The notes under the pieces are model-generated. The model saw only the letters and a list, made by a program, of their open reading frames with translations, made no database searches and was not told where the DNA came from. From Ianthella basta (taxonomy: Eukaryota > Porifera > Demospongiae > Verongiida > Ianthellidae), in contig OZ025884.1 of assembly GCA_964019415.1 (NCBI GenBank), positions 4,533,193 through 4,597,192 on the forward strand: a stretch of DNA of 64,000 nucleotides, written 5' to 3'. Positions 1-33,799 of the stretch are shown here, in pieces. Made by a program: the position numbers and the translations under genes. Position 1 is the first letter of the stretch. Every line of letters begins with the position of its first letter.

Positions 1-747
1 CTTCCGCGCCAGCTTAGAGTGACCGGAAGTTAGCCGAGTACAAAATAAAATTGGCGGGATATGCATGTGATTGTCCACGGGTGACCTTTTGAAACGATGC
101 GCAAGCTAACTTCGACCTAAGCCCTTGTCTCGTACAGACCTCACACTACCTCCTGACGGTGTTGGCTGGCTTTTGGACAGAAACTGAAGGAACAGTAGGC
201 GGAAAAACTGCCGTTCCTCAACGTCATCATAAAATGGCGTCTTGCGCGTAGCAACGTCTCCCGAAAGACTTGGTAACCCCAATGAGTGAACGATACGCTT
301 TCGGAGCCTATACTACGAAAGAATACAGTACGGTTAATTTGAAGTAGGTTCGTCTTCGAATTAGTTCGATAGCTAATTATGTTCGTCAGTTACAGCTGGC
401 GAAGAATATGAATACGAATTGATGTTTTCGAGTGTCATTTTCTCGCTGACAGACCACGTTCGCTTGCCTTCCAGGTCAGTTTAGTGTATGAATATTCTTA
501 TTTAATCCTACGAAGCCTCGTTTTGGCGGTTTTCGACGTTTGTCGCGATTTTGTCCCTATGCCACTGTATGGTGAATTCGAAACACCCTGTACCATCCCT
601 ACATAGAGAGTACTATCATACTCTCTGATAAATATACATACAGACAGCGGCAACGTACATCATGTTAGTGTGGGGCTCGCTCAGGCTCGCCCCATATATA
701 CTTTGAACAGATATATACACAATATATTGCCACTGTCACAGTATAAA
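1..747. other. Intergenic, no gene recognised
   Basis: I find no open frame with coding character here. The stretch holds a few CCGGAAGT-like (ETS-type) words near 20 and a short ATG frame near 233 that stops after five codons. It lies downstream of the ANAPC5 stop codon, so it should contain that gene's 3' UTR and possibly the promoter of a gene further left. No clear polyadenylation signal could be assigned. Confidence 0.4.
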
Positions 748-5284
<4,537 letters not shown>

Positions 5285-6361
5285 CTCTAATCATAGGAAA
5301 CAAGAAACGCGAATAACCGCAAAATATTGTGAGAGCAGCTAGACATTTCTGGAGTTGTTGCAACCGAGTCTCATGACACTGCAACATTTCTTCAGTGTAG
5401 ATGTACAGACGTATATAACTAAGCATAACTGTGCACGCATGTATGTACAGTTCAGAGCACTGCTTGTCTTCACCTTCACCAATGTCTCCCCCTCCCCTAG
5501 TGAAGCAAGCATGTGTCTGCTTCAACTTCATCCAACATGGCATGCTGCATCCTCTTGACAAAGGGACTGGAGCAGTTTAGATGACTTTAACAGAGTCATC
5601 TCAAATATGAGCAGAGGTAATCAACACAAATGCAAACACATGTAGCTACGTACATGCATGCAACTTTGTACAAATTAAGCAGACTCTCCCATGGAGGTTC
5701 CAATGTACCAGATTGTGCGTATTGCTTGTGGGCAACAGACAGGTGACAATCATCCCATGACCACATTCATTTACAGTCACACATAGTGTCAGCTATCTTT
5801 ATGTACAGGTAGCTATCTGCCGGCACTCTCATTTCATTCCCATTCCAAGAGACTTTGACAGGACAAAGAGAAAAATCTATGTATAGCCATATTGTCTAAC
5901 AAATGGAACGTGAATGATTGATCAAGGGCTGCTTGCTCGGTGAAAGAATCCAGCTATACCATGTACAACTATACACCCAATGGACCACACAGTGCAAGCT
6001 GCCATATGCAGCTAGCTATAGGTGCATTAGCGCATATGTGCTGGAGCTACAATGAAAATGACCACCACACAACACAAGTTGCATGCAGACAGTAACCAAT
6101 GCAAGTAGAGTGCTAGTGTTTGCACTAGTTGATAGAAAGAAAGCATGCAGCACTGCACAATTGTAAGTTGCTGAAGCTCATGAACAGGTGGAGTGAGCAC
6201 CAGCAGTTAACAGTACACACATTGAAGTGGCGTGCACATGTGCGCTGCTTGCACACGTGTGGCCGGAGGTGGGTACTTATACAGTGCAAATAGCAAAATA
6301 CTAGGACATTACACAACATAATACTGTGAACTGCACACACATTTGATTCACACAAATGCTG
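5285..6361. other. Intergenic between ANAPC5 and UBE2U
   Basis: About 1.1 kb with no recognisable coding exon. It should hold the ANAPC5 promoter and 5' UTR and the UBE2U 3' UTR, because both genes are read leftward. No diagnostic promoter motif was identified. Confidence 0.4.
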
Positions 6362-9300
6362 TCAGGTATCATAATTCTCCAATTTCTCCTGATCCAGTGA
6401 CTGTGTCCACTGCACCAGGTCATCCACTTCCCTTGGGGGGAGGGGAGTGGGAAGGTTAATCACATCACTCTCCTTTGTAGGATACACTGCGCATGGGAGA
6501 AGGGCAGAAGTAATAGGTTGACATAGGTTTGATGAAAAGCACTGTTGCATGAAAAGGATTAGTGGAAAGTTGCTTCTCTGACCATGTGCTACGTGTGAGA
6601 ATCGTCACTTCCAACATTCAATTCAAGTGATTCAATTCAAGTAATTAATTGCAATGTTCAACATTTAATGTGCAAACAAGACAAAAGTCATGAAGCACAA
6701 TAGACACATCTGGCATACATACCACATCAGACCACCACAACCAGATTATGCACTACACTGGGTGCAACTTTGCCCACTCATGAAGACAGCTACACTACAC
6801 ACAAGTGTCTTCCAAAGGACTCACTGTCGGTCTGCACTGCTTCCTTATACATGGACCTGAGTTCCGCCAGACGTCTCTTGCCCTTGATAGGATCACCAGT
6901 GACTGCAGCATCAGACTTCTTTGTCACCTTTAGATTGCCATACTTCAGCCTGTGGTGTCTAATTGGGGAAAACAAGGCCAGACTAAAACCTATACCTACA
7001 GTACACCAGGGTAGGAGCACGAACTCCACCCCAAGTATCTATTACCCATTCACACCTATAGCGTGGTATGGTTTGATCAGCTATGAAATGAAACTCTGCT
7101 ACAGTTGTGAGCACAACTGTATGCCATTTTTAACTGAAATGTGTTGAACCACCTCCTAAAGGTGGTCTAAAAAGCACATGGTATGCTATGCACAGCTGGT
7201 GTGCACATTTACACAACTATGAAAATGCACTGACTGTACTGGACTGGTATGGATTATTGCTAATGTAAATGCGGTATTTAAACATGTAAGTTGAATGCTG
7301 CTGCATGACTATTGCAGTTGAGTGACCAAACAAGATTAACCACATCCACCCAATTCCATTATTGTTGAGTATTCACCCCTCTCACCTGCACACAGTCCAC
7401 CTTGTTATGGTAGGACCATGTTTGAAACAATTGCAGCCTTCAATCATACAACTACATATGTACTGTATTTATCTGCATGTAAAGTGTTTCTATAACAGCA
7501 CAGCACCTGTGACCCTGAAGCAGCTTACTGTTCTAGCTTTTCCTCAAGCACTTTCTGTTTCTCTGCCGGATGTCCACCCAAATGGACTTTGGAAAGGGCC
7601 TGGTCATGCACCAACAAGGGTATCACTGTAGCAGCAACATGAATGTGGCATCACACTCTAACATAGTCATTATACCTGTAAATGTTCCAGGCAATGCATT
7701 CTACATACATACTCACCCTGCATACAAAATGTAAAGTACAGCGCCTAAACACATATTTCAGCAAGGGAGGTCTGGAAATTACCACATACAAAATATTGCC
7801 ATTTTTTCGGCAACTGAGGACAAGCTGCAGTGTATGTGGAAAGCACTCCCCCAGCAGACGTAACCCTGGGGGAGCTATCCTAAAGGTCATTAGTCCATGG
7901 CTGACTGTGAACAATTTGAAACTATGAGCACAACAGCTCAGTCCCCATGGGAAATTGAGCAACCACCTACAATTTCAACCAAATGGATGAAATCTTAATT
8001 ATGGATGATCTGAACTTCAAGGTCATGTACATACTGTACGTACACTGTACATAGCATGATGCACACTGTAGTACACAGATTATCGCAAATAGCAGGATAG
8101 TGCCAGTTACAGCAATTCAGCACACTCATATCGCAATCCATGCACGGTGAGTATACCGACTCACATGGATTCCCCCTTCTACTGACAGGCTGAGAAGTTG
8201 CCAGCCCTTTCCACAGAGCATGGTAGTCATCAAAGGAGATTTGCTTGCGTTTTGGCTTTGCACCAAATGAGGGAGTCCCTCTTAGAGAGGACCCCACCAC
8301 ACTGCTACACTGGGGTGACAGGGCCTGCTCAGAGGGAGAATCTTCAGGGAAGGCAGACAGCCCAGCTGCATGATGGTACACAAATTACACACATACTACG
8401 TACGCACATTATAATAACACATGGATTAGGCCATATGCATAGGATAGGAGCCACACAAGCATGCAGTCACAGGTGTACAGCATCATGCAGAGCTGAGCTG
8501 TTGGCCTAACCAGCTAAGATGTGTCTGTCACATGGTTCAATTCTATCACTTTGGACCACTAGCAGTGAGGGACATGTGGCCACAGCAGACCACCCATGTT
8601 CGCTAACCAAGCTCTTCATTTATACATGTGCTATTACAGCTAGCTGTCACACTAGCACATGCCTACACAGGCTCAGTTAATCTAGTGAGCTAGCCCCACT
8701 TCGTCCCCAGGGGTGATGTGGGTGGGTCTAGTTCACTAGACTAAGGTTCAGTGCCATACACCATATACCACACCCAACCTTATGGTTCCTCCAGGTATCT
8801 TGCCACGGATGCATAAGGACTCAGGGTGCTCTTCCTCCTTGCTTTAATCAAACCCCCCCTTGGAATTTCTCAAGAATGATGTCAATATAACATATAATGC
8901 TTGCCTTCCCCCTATCCATATACTTGGACCTCAGCTTTTGCCCCCCCCCCCCCCCTCCTCCCCCTAAAGAATTTTCAAAAATACAGCGCGCAATGCCAGC
9001 CTCCACCCACCATCAATCCTTAGGCTTGCCGCTACACAGTCCAGAGCAATTTGCTTGTATGTGTGCGGCGAATTCCTCCACAGTTGAGCTGCATCCAGGT
9101 TGAGCACACAGCCCTCCTCCACTTCAGGCTCACTCAGCAGGCATTGGAGGGAGATGAGGATGCTACGCAGGCTGCACTCCTCACTCCAAGCAGACTGGAG
9201 CAGGGCACAGCAAGGAACACCCGTGTCAGGGTGAACTGGAGGAGATGGGGAACAAGCACGCTAGATGACAGTCAAATCAGTATTACACAGAGGGGAAGCT

Positions 9301-12300
9301 GTGGCTGCACATACATATATAGCCACTATGTCTTCAGGGAATGCCCTACATCATGTCACTGTGGACACATCAGTGCAGGAACAAGAGGACAGCAACACAC
9401 ACACAGTGCACCCATAAACTCTACTCCATTCACATCTGTTCACCTCCCACCCAAGTTATTACCACCTCCTGGAAACAACACCTCTTAACAGTGAACCTGT
9501 GTGTAGCATACACTTACGTATGTACATACGTACGTACAGGTGTGTTAAAGACCTCTAGCACAACCAGTTGAATGGAACGGTATACTGAGTGTTACAGCCC
9601 ACCACGTACCATTGGGGTGAAATGGTACGGTAGAGAACCACACCTGAGGTGGGCTAGTGTTATAGTCCTGACTAAAAGTCAAACAAAGCCGAAAGATCCC
9701 TCCCTCCCATGGTGAGCCACTGAGGCCAGTGATGGCGGCCTCCCACTGAAAGAGGTCTTCTTCATTTACAGGATGTGCAGAAATGCCCTGCATGGAATGA
9801 AAGATCAAAAGGTCTGCCTGAAAGAACAACTGGACACATTTTTGTTTAATTGGCCAAACTAATATTAGGGACTAGGGATGGAGGAGATTTCATGCTTACA
9901 ATAGATTAGAATAAAGGGTTATTGAACAGTGAACTGAGTTCGATAGGCTCAGACACCAGCAGACACCCATAGTAATTCACTGCTCATTGCATTCAACAAA
10001 ACAAGAGAGACGGGCTCTTCTGTTAAAGGTTAGAGAGATGGCCACTTCAGAGGTAACAAGAGTGAGATAAATGAGTTCTTTGGTACTAGAAAATGAAAGG
10101 GATTGGGTGTTCATTCCAGAAGGCTTGGAATGGGCTGTTCAGTGGGCAGGTGAGATGCACTTTGGTACTAGAAAGCCAGAATGAGCGGCTCTTCAGTACC
10201 AGATACAGAGGTATAGTACTATGGCTCCTCAGCAACACAGAAGCATCTTCTACTCAGTCTGCTGGAGTGAAGTCATCTCTATTGTGCAGCATCACCTTAG
10301 TGCAAGCTTTCGAGCTGATTCTCAAGCAGCAGTGGAGAGGCTGTAAAGACGCAGACTACCACAGTCTACTACATCAAAGTTATGATCAAATTATCGAACT
10401 GGATTAGTTGCGTTCACATGAGCGATCTAATTCCGATTAAAACGTGGGTCATGATCACTTTCAGAGCCCTCATATTAATCTGGATTAATGCTGTCCATGT
10501 GAAAGGGGTTTACACCACCTATGACCACCCCACCTCACTACCACACCGCACACGGCCATGTGAGCATGCTGTCTAACCCCACTTACTAGAGATGCCACGA
10601 ATATTAATGAGGTGATGCACAGTTTGTTGGCGGGTGGTGAATAGAGTAAAAGTGCACGTGCATTGTGTCTGTGTGCAGTGTGCTATATCTACTGTATGTC
10701 AACACACCATGTTTGTGTGTGACAGTGCGTGAGTGGGCACTGACCCACTTGACTCACTTGGAGTACACACACACGTTCACAAAGGTGATGTATGCTGAAG
10801 TGCCCAGACAAGCCAGCTGACATAATCACCACACAGGTACTGTAAAGTACAGTGGAACCTCTATAATGCGGACACCCTTCGGAACAAGAAAAGTGTCCTG
10901 ATTATAGGGGTGTCCGCATTTCAGAGGTATGGCTTATATGCCAATACGTTAAAACCGTCATCTAGTATGCATGAAAAGTATCAAAATAATACGAATTTGC
11001 AAAGGTAGAGGTGGTTCCATGAATATTAATGAAGTGATGCAAATTTGTTGGCAGGTGATGATTAGAGTAAAGTGCATGTGTGGTGTGTCCGTGTGCAGTG
11101 TGCAATGTCTACACCAACACACAATGTTTGTGTTGGACTGTGCAGTAATGGCAGTGGGGCAGACTCACTTGGAGGACACACACATATTCATAAAGTGATG
11201 TAAGCTGAATACACAGATATGCCAGCCGACATATCACCACATGGCAATGTGTAAAGGCCTGTGTGACCTTGTGCAAACATTGTTCAACCTGATGGGCCTG
11301 TGTGTGTAACTTGATACCTCTGTAGGGGTAGGTAGGCGGTAGGTGCTAGACCACTTGTTACTTACTAAGGATTAGGGGCCCTACACTTCTATCTAGTCTT
11401 TGTTCTGTGCCTTGGTCCTATTGTGTAGAGTTGGTACATGTACAGCTGTACTTGTAGTGTCATTGGGTTAAGTAGTGATGTTAAAGCTGATGCCTTGGTG
11501 AAGTAAGCGTGAAGCGCTCGGATTGTGGACGGATTGTTACAAATGTGACATGACAGGTAAACTGAATCAGAGAGACAGCTAGGAGCTACACCCATGGCCA
11601 CATCCACTGCACACAACACACTCATCCAATGTCTCCCGCACTTCCCTCACTTCTCCAGCTCATACCGTCATGGCCACCCTCCTCCCTCGGTGCAACTACT
11701 GCCCCTACCACTCCCCCCCCCCCAATTCCCTATAGTGGCTATGATATACACATGTAATACATTGTCCTATCTTGGCTGCTGCAACCAGTCACATGGACAT
11801 ATTGCATTGGCCTGCCGGAAGTCTGCACAACAAATATTTGTGAAGATCAAGTACAAAACACGTGGCATGCACAAGCTTCACAAGCTCAGATCACATGGGA
11901 AGAGGACAAATATTGCTTAAATAATCAACATTAGTGAGGCTGCCCAGGGCCGCCTTCATTGCCTATGAATTATGCGCAATTAATTTCAAGTAATTGGCTT
12001 TCCTGAAGTCTACTGTCCATATTAGGGCATGGGTGCTGTTGGTGGGTGGTGATTAGAATAACCGTTGTACTGTGTTAGAGTCTGTGTTCCATCATTTGTC
12101 CAGGTGAAAAGAGACACAAGAGTTCACAAGTAGAATGACAAGAGAGAAACACTTCATCTCATCCAACATCCCTCCACCACACACACACAGCCTGGTCTTC
12201 CACCTTCCAGTCTATGAACTGCACCACCAAGTGGCTACACACTCTACATGCAGCTCCAGTGAAGGAGCCTCATCTTGTCCTCCTTCACAACCACATTGGT

Positions 12301-14463
12301 GACACAGCAGAGAAGAAAGGTGTAAGGTAGAAATCAACAGAACAATTACCAAAACAAGCCTGCAATGTCACCACATGAGGTGAGGTGAGCTCTTCCAACA
12401 CCACCCTTCACCCCTATAGCTGTGAGCGGTGAGTCCTCTTAGACCACCAATGACCACACCCCTTAGACCACCAATGACCACACCCCTTAGACCACCAATG
12501 ATCACACCCCCTTCACCACACAGTGTCATGTGAGCATGCCGCCCAAACATGCCTACAGGATAGTCCATGAATATTAATGAAGTGATGCACAACTCCACAC
12601 ATGTAGTGTCACGTGTACAGGAAAGACAACTGATTGGAGGATTCACAAATATTTATGAAGTGACGAAAGATATCACGTGCCAATGAGTAGATTACGTAAT
12701 CGCCACATGTTCAAATGGACTTTGGTGAGGAACTGTATCAGAGATTGCGTGCATAGGCAGGCCTGATGGCTATAAAAACTATTGGAGATTCAGAAGAGAT
12801 TTCCTCTCACTAGGAAGCCTATTGTCCGTAATAAGAAGCGTTGTTGTTTGTGGAAGGTAATTACTGTACTTTAGAGTGACTGTTGTACTAAGTCAGACAT
12901 TTTTCTATCATTTGTACAGCCCAACTGAGTTACAGAAGACTGCAGGCAGAACGGTAAAGGGCACACTGCAGTGAACAGCACCCACCTTCACCTCCTGCCA
13001 CCCTCCACTCCTCCTAAGCCTTCCTTCCATTCCTCCAGGTCTTGCTATCATGGCGCTTATCCTCCCCCGGTGCAGCCCTTCCCCTCCACCCCACACCCTC
13101 CTCCCTTCACTAGTGATAGCCAGGGGGAATTGCCAATAACAACGGAATCGGTGGAGGCCACTACAGTGATGTAACCCTGAGTAGCAACACACCAGACAAC
13201 AGTTGAACAAATGCCACACACCACAGTCCCAAGACCCATCTTCACAACGAAACCTTCACCATGCTAATGCTTGTTACCTGTGCTCACCCCTTCCCTGTGC
13301 TTACCCCTTCCCTGTGCTCACTCCTTCCCAGTTCTTTCAATGCCATTGACAGCTCACATTCACACACACAGGTAGCACCCTGTTCATTACTAGCAACCCT
13401 TGTCACTCACATACACCTCATTAATCACAGATCATTGACAATCATTCCAGGAATAAAAGTGTGTCTTTTGATAACTAGCCTTGTAAGTTCAGTTCAAATG
13501 ATTAATACGTTTCCTTCTGTAAGTCAAACTGTTGAGGAAGAGGCAGGTCGAGTGGAATGGAAGGTTAGAAGGCAATGGGAAGAGTACTAAACACGTGCTA
13601 CAGAAGGTGTTACAGAGGGAAGAAGACCACAAGTGTGATGGGTCAACAAATTAAACAGTATTTTAGAATTACAGCAACAAAAGCACAGTATAATGCCTGG
13701 ATAGTTAATTGCACTGTGGTGATGACTTCTGTCAAGATGTGTGCCTTCACTGGTGTGCATGTGTGAAGTGGTGTGGAGTGCAGTGACTGCCGGGGCAGAC
13801 ACAGTCAACTTTGATACACCCTGATAATATACCCCTTCTGCTGCATGAGAATCAGTTCTAAAGTTTCCACTGTTCCAGAATACCTTATACGTACATAGCA
13901 ATGAGTTCCTTATCTCTTGTTAGCTTGCTTACAAGTGCAGGTACATACGCATAGACATATGCTCACACACTTTGCCTGGATATCGATACCAGCACTAATG
14001 ATACAGATTTGTTAGGAACACATGGATGAATAGGTTCAAATTAAGGATTACGCAGACAAGCCCAAAGAGAATGATATTGCAATCTTGTGCAATGCAGGAA
14101 TCAATTTTAACTCTCTTAATTAAAGACTACACTAAGGAGGACAGGGCCAACTACTGCAAGGCTAGCTCATGAAGCTGATTTTTGCATGCTTCTGTATTGC
14201 TTCTGTATTGATGACAAAGTGACTCTAATTCTGAGTTTCTACATCAACTGAGCTGTCCACCTCAGCCTCAAGCTCCACATTCTAAAATAGACTGAGCGCG
14301 TGCTATAGCTAATAGCTATGATCAGATTTCCTGCTCGTTTATTGGTTACTACTTTAAACATTCTTTCTACAAGATTGCCCATGTACATCCCTACCTTTAT
14401 AGGATCCCTCTGAAGCTGTACCACATCCTTCCTCAATAATAGGAACGCCCTGGAGTGCATCAT
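6362..14463 (-). CDS. UBE2U: Ubiquitin-conjugating enzyme E2 U (7 exons)
   Basis: E2 that accepts ubiquitin from E1 as a cysteine thioester. Exons, 5' to 3': 14463-14395, 9787-9610, 9235-9011, 8365-8165, 7625-7529, 6958-6825, 6486-6362. Phases agree throughout; 1029 nt, 342 aa (human about 321). Exon 1 reads MMHSRAFLLLRKDVVQLQ, matching the human start. The UBC core contains SPWEGGIFRLCLTF, PFHPN and TGVPCC. By position C91 is the expected catalytic cysteine, and C92 adjoins it. The E2 fold continues to about residue 157. The UBE2U-specific tail is present: ISFDDYHALWKGLATS parallels human FSDYYQTWSRIATS, and the end VDDLVQWTQSLD parallels VEDLISWTNTLN. The first ATG of a tandem ATG-ATG is taken as the start. 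Intron 1 (4.6 kb) holds most of the repeats in the region. Confidence 0.93.
10851..10929. mobile_element. Short fold-back MITE, pogo/Tigger-like end
   Basis: Left arm CAGTGGAACCTCTATAATGC followed by GGACACCC. The right arm is GGGTGTCCGCATTTCAGAGGT, a near-perfect inverse. The CAGT(G)GAACCTCTAT start resembles the terminal repeats of pogo/Tigger elements; that family assignment is from memory. Confidence 0.6.
12437..12511. repeat. 25-bp minisatellite, three copies
   Basis: Unit about CTTAGACCACCAATGACCACACCC, in UBE2U intron 1. Confidence 0.85.
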
Positions 14464-15075
14464 GTCGACAGGCGGCAACGGAGACGTTCGGTCATATCCG
14501 CCATTTTCAAGGTAGTCATGCCAACGCGGAGTAGGTTAATGTGTAGGCTGTGCCAGCTGCGCGCACTTGTATAGCTATAATTATATCCCAGTACAGGACA
14601 GTAGTTGCAGCCATAACGATACTGTTCTCCTTCGGTCCCTCCCAAAGTTACATCATCACAAGGAACAATCAACAATGAACATCATGCATGAATTTAGCTA
14701 TCCCCCCATGGCCACTGCCAGTCAAACAGGGCCATGGCTACTAGTGACGGTAGCTATCAATGTGTAGCTGTAGTTAAGAGGTGTTTGTAAAGAACTAGCT
14801 AGCTAGTTATTTACTCTTCCATCACACTTTCCCTTCAGTTTCTTATTTTTAAGAGTATTAAAAATTTAGCAAGTAGCAACTGATGCTAGCTACACTCTGC
14901 ACACATAGAACACAAAGAAACAAACTGGTCATAAATGTTTGAACATAAACAGCACAGGTACTCGGTTGACAGAGCCTAACTCCATCTAAATAAAGACTCC
15001 ATATATCTCATTTGCACTAGAATGGTGACACACAATAGTAGGGCGGCCCGCCCCTCCCTCGCTCCCCTCATGCGG
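14464..15075. other. Intergenic between UBE2U and CSK copy A
   Basis: No coding exon seen. It should contain the UBE2U promoter and the CSK-A 3' UTR. The sequence just 3' of the CSK-A stop is similar to that 3' of the CSK-B stop (for example GGGCGGCCCGCCCCTCCCTCG), so the duplication includes the 3' flank. Confidence 0.5.
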
Positions 15076-23397
<8,322 letters not shown>

Positions 23398-23617
23398 AAA
23401 GAACTGAGCTTCATAGACACAATGTCCTTCTGACAGAAGGGAATCAAAGCTCTATAGAGAGTGGACAGCTGAACACAGAGGTATGAGGCCCACCACAGGA
23501 ATCCCTCCTTATCACCACATGGGTGAAACCCAAAGAATGCATTGGTTGGGTCATCACATGACCTCAACAACAGACTGAACTGATTGTGATGAACCCCACA
23601 ACAAGGCTGTGTGTATG

Positions 23618-23618
<1 letters not shown>

Positions 23619-23692
<74 letters not shown>
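23619..23692. repeat. (TG)n microsatellite
   Basis: Pure TG run upstream of CSK-A. Confidence 0.95.
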
Positions 23693-23937
23693 ACGCACGT
23701 GCTGATCTGTAGCATGCATGTGCATGCATCTTGTATGAACTATGTATGCAAGTGCTTGCACATGCAAATAGTGTGTGCATGTGCCTCAAGCTTTCAGTAT
23801 GTACATGTGTTGTATAGAATGGTATTGAGGAGTGTACTTTACTTCACTTCCACAGGTGTGCTTTCTAGCCCAATGGCAACATGTATGTCAGTCAAAATGC
23901 AATAATTAAGTATGTAATAGGTTTTATTAGCCATAAG

Positions 23938-24134
23938 TGGGAGTTACTGATTCTTTAGCCAACACAGAGCAGGTCAAGATGAACGAAGTAAGACACTTTG
24001 ACCACAAGGGTCTTCATTAGTTACACAACAGTTCTGTATGTAACTGACAACACCTTTGTGGTCAAAACGTCTTACTTCATCCAACTGGGTACTGACCTGC
24101 TGTGTTGGCTCAAGTACATATATCAGTAACTCCC
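23938..24134. mobile_element. Long fold-back element
   Basis: The arms GGGAGTTACTGAT..., AGCCAACACAG.GCAGGTCA and GAAGTAAGAC...TTTGACCACAA are mirrored in order by TTGTGGTCAAAACGTCTTAC, TGACCTGCTGTGTTGGCT and ATCAGTAACTCCC. Nearly the whole 197 bp can fold into one hairpin with a central loop of about 45 nt. Confidence 0.75.
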
Positions 24135-24941
24135 CTTTGTATACTCTGCTCTGAATCAATGAGCCGTTTTATAACATCCTCTATTAGCCATAGCATGTGT
24201 ATAGCTACTGAGAATGGCAACACCAGTCCCGATCTGAAGGGCTCAATCCCACAATCCCCACTAGCAAATTAGCCCATATGCCAACATAAACCTTGGTGCT
24301 ATTAACTGTTAAGTGTTAATGTGACACTATAGATTTGATCTGCCATCTCTCTTGTCTTTGTCATTGGATACAGATCGTATAATTAACATCAGTGGAAGCC
24401 TCTCAAGTGGTTACACATTAATTCAGTTAAGCACAACAAAATTTGCATTTTGTACTAATACCACAGCCAAGATCATATATAAATGAGCAGAAGAGCTGTA
24501 CAGAAATACAAGAATTCGCAAGAGTTCAAAGTCAAATGATTACTGAACAGAATCCAAACAACATCTTTGCTATTGTGCCTAATATGTCACGTCATAATAT
24601 TATTAGACATCTTTGGTTGCTCCTCCAGTAATCCAAGCCTATATACTTACTACCTTGGTCGTTAAGCATTCCACCTTATACTGTATAACGTTTCCCTCCA
24701 ATCACTCACTAAGTTACGCCAATAAAAAAGAAATTTAAAGATAGCAAACAGTTTGTGTTTATATGCACACACACACACATACAATACACAATAATTATAT
24801 ATAGTATTTGAGTACAAAACACAAATGTTTGACAGAGCCTAACTCAATAAGACTCAATATTACTCAAAGTATCTCATTTGCACTAGAACTGCGACACACA
24901 ATAGTAGGGCGGCCCGCCCCTCCCTCGTTCCCCTCATGCAG

Positions 24942-31819
<6,878 letters not shown>

Positions 31820-32060
31820 CTTCAGACAGAAGAGAAGAAAAGAGTGGGCAGTTGACCAGTGTAGAGCACCATTACAATAATCTCCCAATCATTATAGCAC
31901 AACAGATAACACTACTGCATATACTTATACATGGGAGGAAACCACACAACACATGTCATGTAATATACATACAGATTGTACATAATATACTGTACCACAG
32001 ATATCACTGGGGCAACCGGACCTCAGCAGACAGGAGAGAATCATGTGATGCCATGGGCTG

Positions 32061-32063
<3 letters not shown>

Positions 32064-32150
<87 letters not shown>
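32064..32150. repeat. (TG)n microsatellite
   Basis: Long TG run upstream of CSK-B. Confidence 0.95.
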
Positions 32151-32151
<1 letters not shown>

Positions 32152-33799
32152 ATACATGTGTGTATACTGTCTAAATGACAATTGATGCAACTGCCCAAAC
32201 TCACTGCAGTTCCGTTGTGTGGCTTTGGCTTCGACATTCTACCACTTCATAAAGATGATACAATGAACTGTCAGAGAGAGAAATAGGGCCCAAATTAACA
32301 GAATATGTAAGCAATGCCACCTGAAGCACCTTCAGTGGCGGCACCTCTATGTTCACTACACACATGGCACACCTTGGGACTGTCCCATCGTCCTGATTAA
32401 AAGGTGTCCATATTTTATTAAGAGGTACGTACATCTGTACACACCTCTATGTAGGTCACGAGTAGCTGGGACAGTAGGCAATTTCCCCGCTAGCTAGCTG
32501 TCCTGAATTCAGGGTATCCTTTGTAAAGGCCCCACAGTAATGCTATCTTACGTACAACTGGCAATACAACAACTGAAGGCACAAGTCATACACGCATCAG
32601 CACTACTGCACTGTAATACAAAGTCTCCCTCCACCCAGTGCTACTCGCAACATTGCCACAGCAGACCCAAAAGATTCAGGATGCAATAAATACCTCACCA
32701 GCTACACCGGGTCACTTCACACCTCAGAACTACGGTGACACTAAAACAAACAACCTTCTGGAGAGAAGCTGCCTAAATGCTTAAGTGGCCTGTTTAGCCA
32801 AGTTATGTCTGTCTGAGGACGGATATGACTCAGCTGCAGGAACAGAGACACCTGTTCACCATCTTCACATGGTCTCTATTGGTAGGTGGTCTCACTAGAC
32901 AGGTTCCACTTCACACCATATCAATTACAACAGTACATACAGTAAGCATAGTGGACCAATCAAAAGAATGATAGGAAACAGTTTCCTACTGCTCCACTTT
33001 ACATATGTGACAAGGTGAATAGAGGACTCAGGGAACAGAAACGTTTCCATGTCATTCACATATTAGCATCTCCTCGAACTGGTGACGGTAAGATGTGACC
33101 TTCAGTCAATAGTCACAACATGTTGAGGACCATACCGGAAGCTAAACAAAAGCACTTGACACTCTTCAATCCAGTGACACAAGCCAAACAACACAGTCAT
33201 CCATTATACGTACACTTCTTCACAAAAGTGTTAGTAATGAAAGCACCTTAACCATAGTCAATACATGTAAAATGCTCATCCGGTCCTCAGTGGAGACCCC
33301 TTTTGACCTAAGATGTTGGTTAGCATACTGCAGTACATATACTGAAGAACATGGCAGTGCACAAGAGGCTGCTGGAAGGCCACTCGTTCAAGCTGCACGG
33401 TCAGCACCTCAAGTTGGCATGTGATTTGCACAACAACCAACAACACACGCCATACCAGTAACAGTGGTGGGACAATGTACCCAGTGGTATTGCAAGAGGC
33501 CAGCATTTGTCACTGGAGTAAGGTTCACACTCTGACCTCCCTGGTCTACCAAATACATTCCCTTATATGGTCATGCCAACAAATGAAAATGGAGTCAAGT
33601 TACAAACAACCCAGCATAACTGAGTGCTGTACACTAGAGCACATTAGGGAGGGGAGGAGAGGAAGACTACCAATGCAGGGGACTGCTGATGACATCTACA
33701 AATAGTAATGCTGAACATACCACATTCTTAACATGCGGGTCAAGTGAAACAAACACATGTGAGTATTACACCAAGTACACCGAACAGATCTAGGTGCGG

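Larger units (their letters stand above)
9844..14394. repeat. UBE2U intron 1: dispersed and duplicated repeats
   Basis: No exon seen. The block AATATTAATGAAGTGATGCA recurs near 10602, 11019 and 12568, each time with similar downstream text about GTTGGC..GGTGATGATTAGAGTAAA. A second pair of similar blocks, cytosine-rich and ending near a TAGTGGCTATGA-like motif, lies at 11630-11740 and 13030-13125. This looks like repeated copies of one or two dispersed elements. A TTCACATGAG..CATGTGAA inverted pair spans roughly 10412-10503. Confidence 0.5.
23398..24941. other. Intergenic between CSK copies A and B
   Basis: Contains a (TG)n tract at 23619-23692 and the 197-bp fold-back at 23938-24134. No exon recognised. 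It should hold the CSK-A promoter and any non-coding first exon: an acceptor-like CCCTTCTGTCAG lies about 30 bases upstream of the CSK-A ATG. The rest is featureless AT-rich sequence. Confidence 0.5.
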
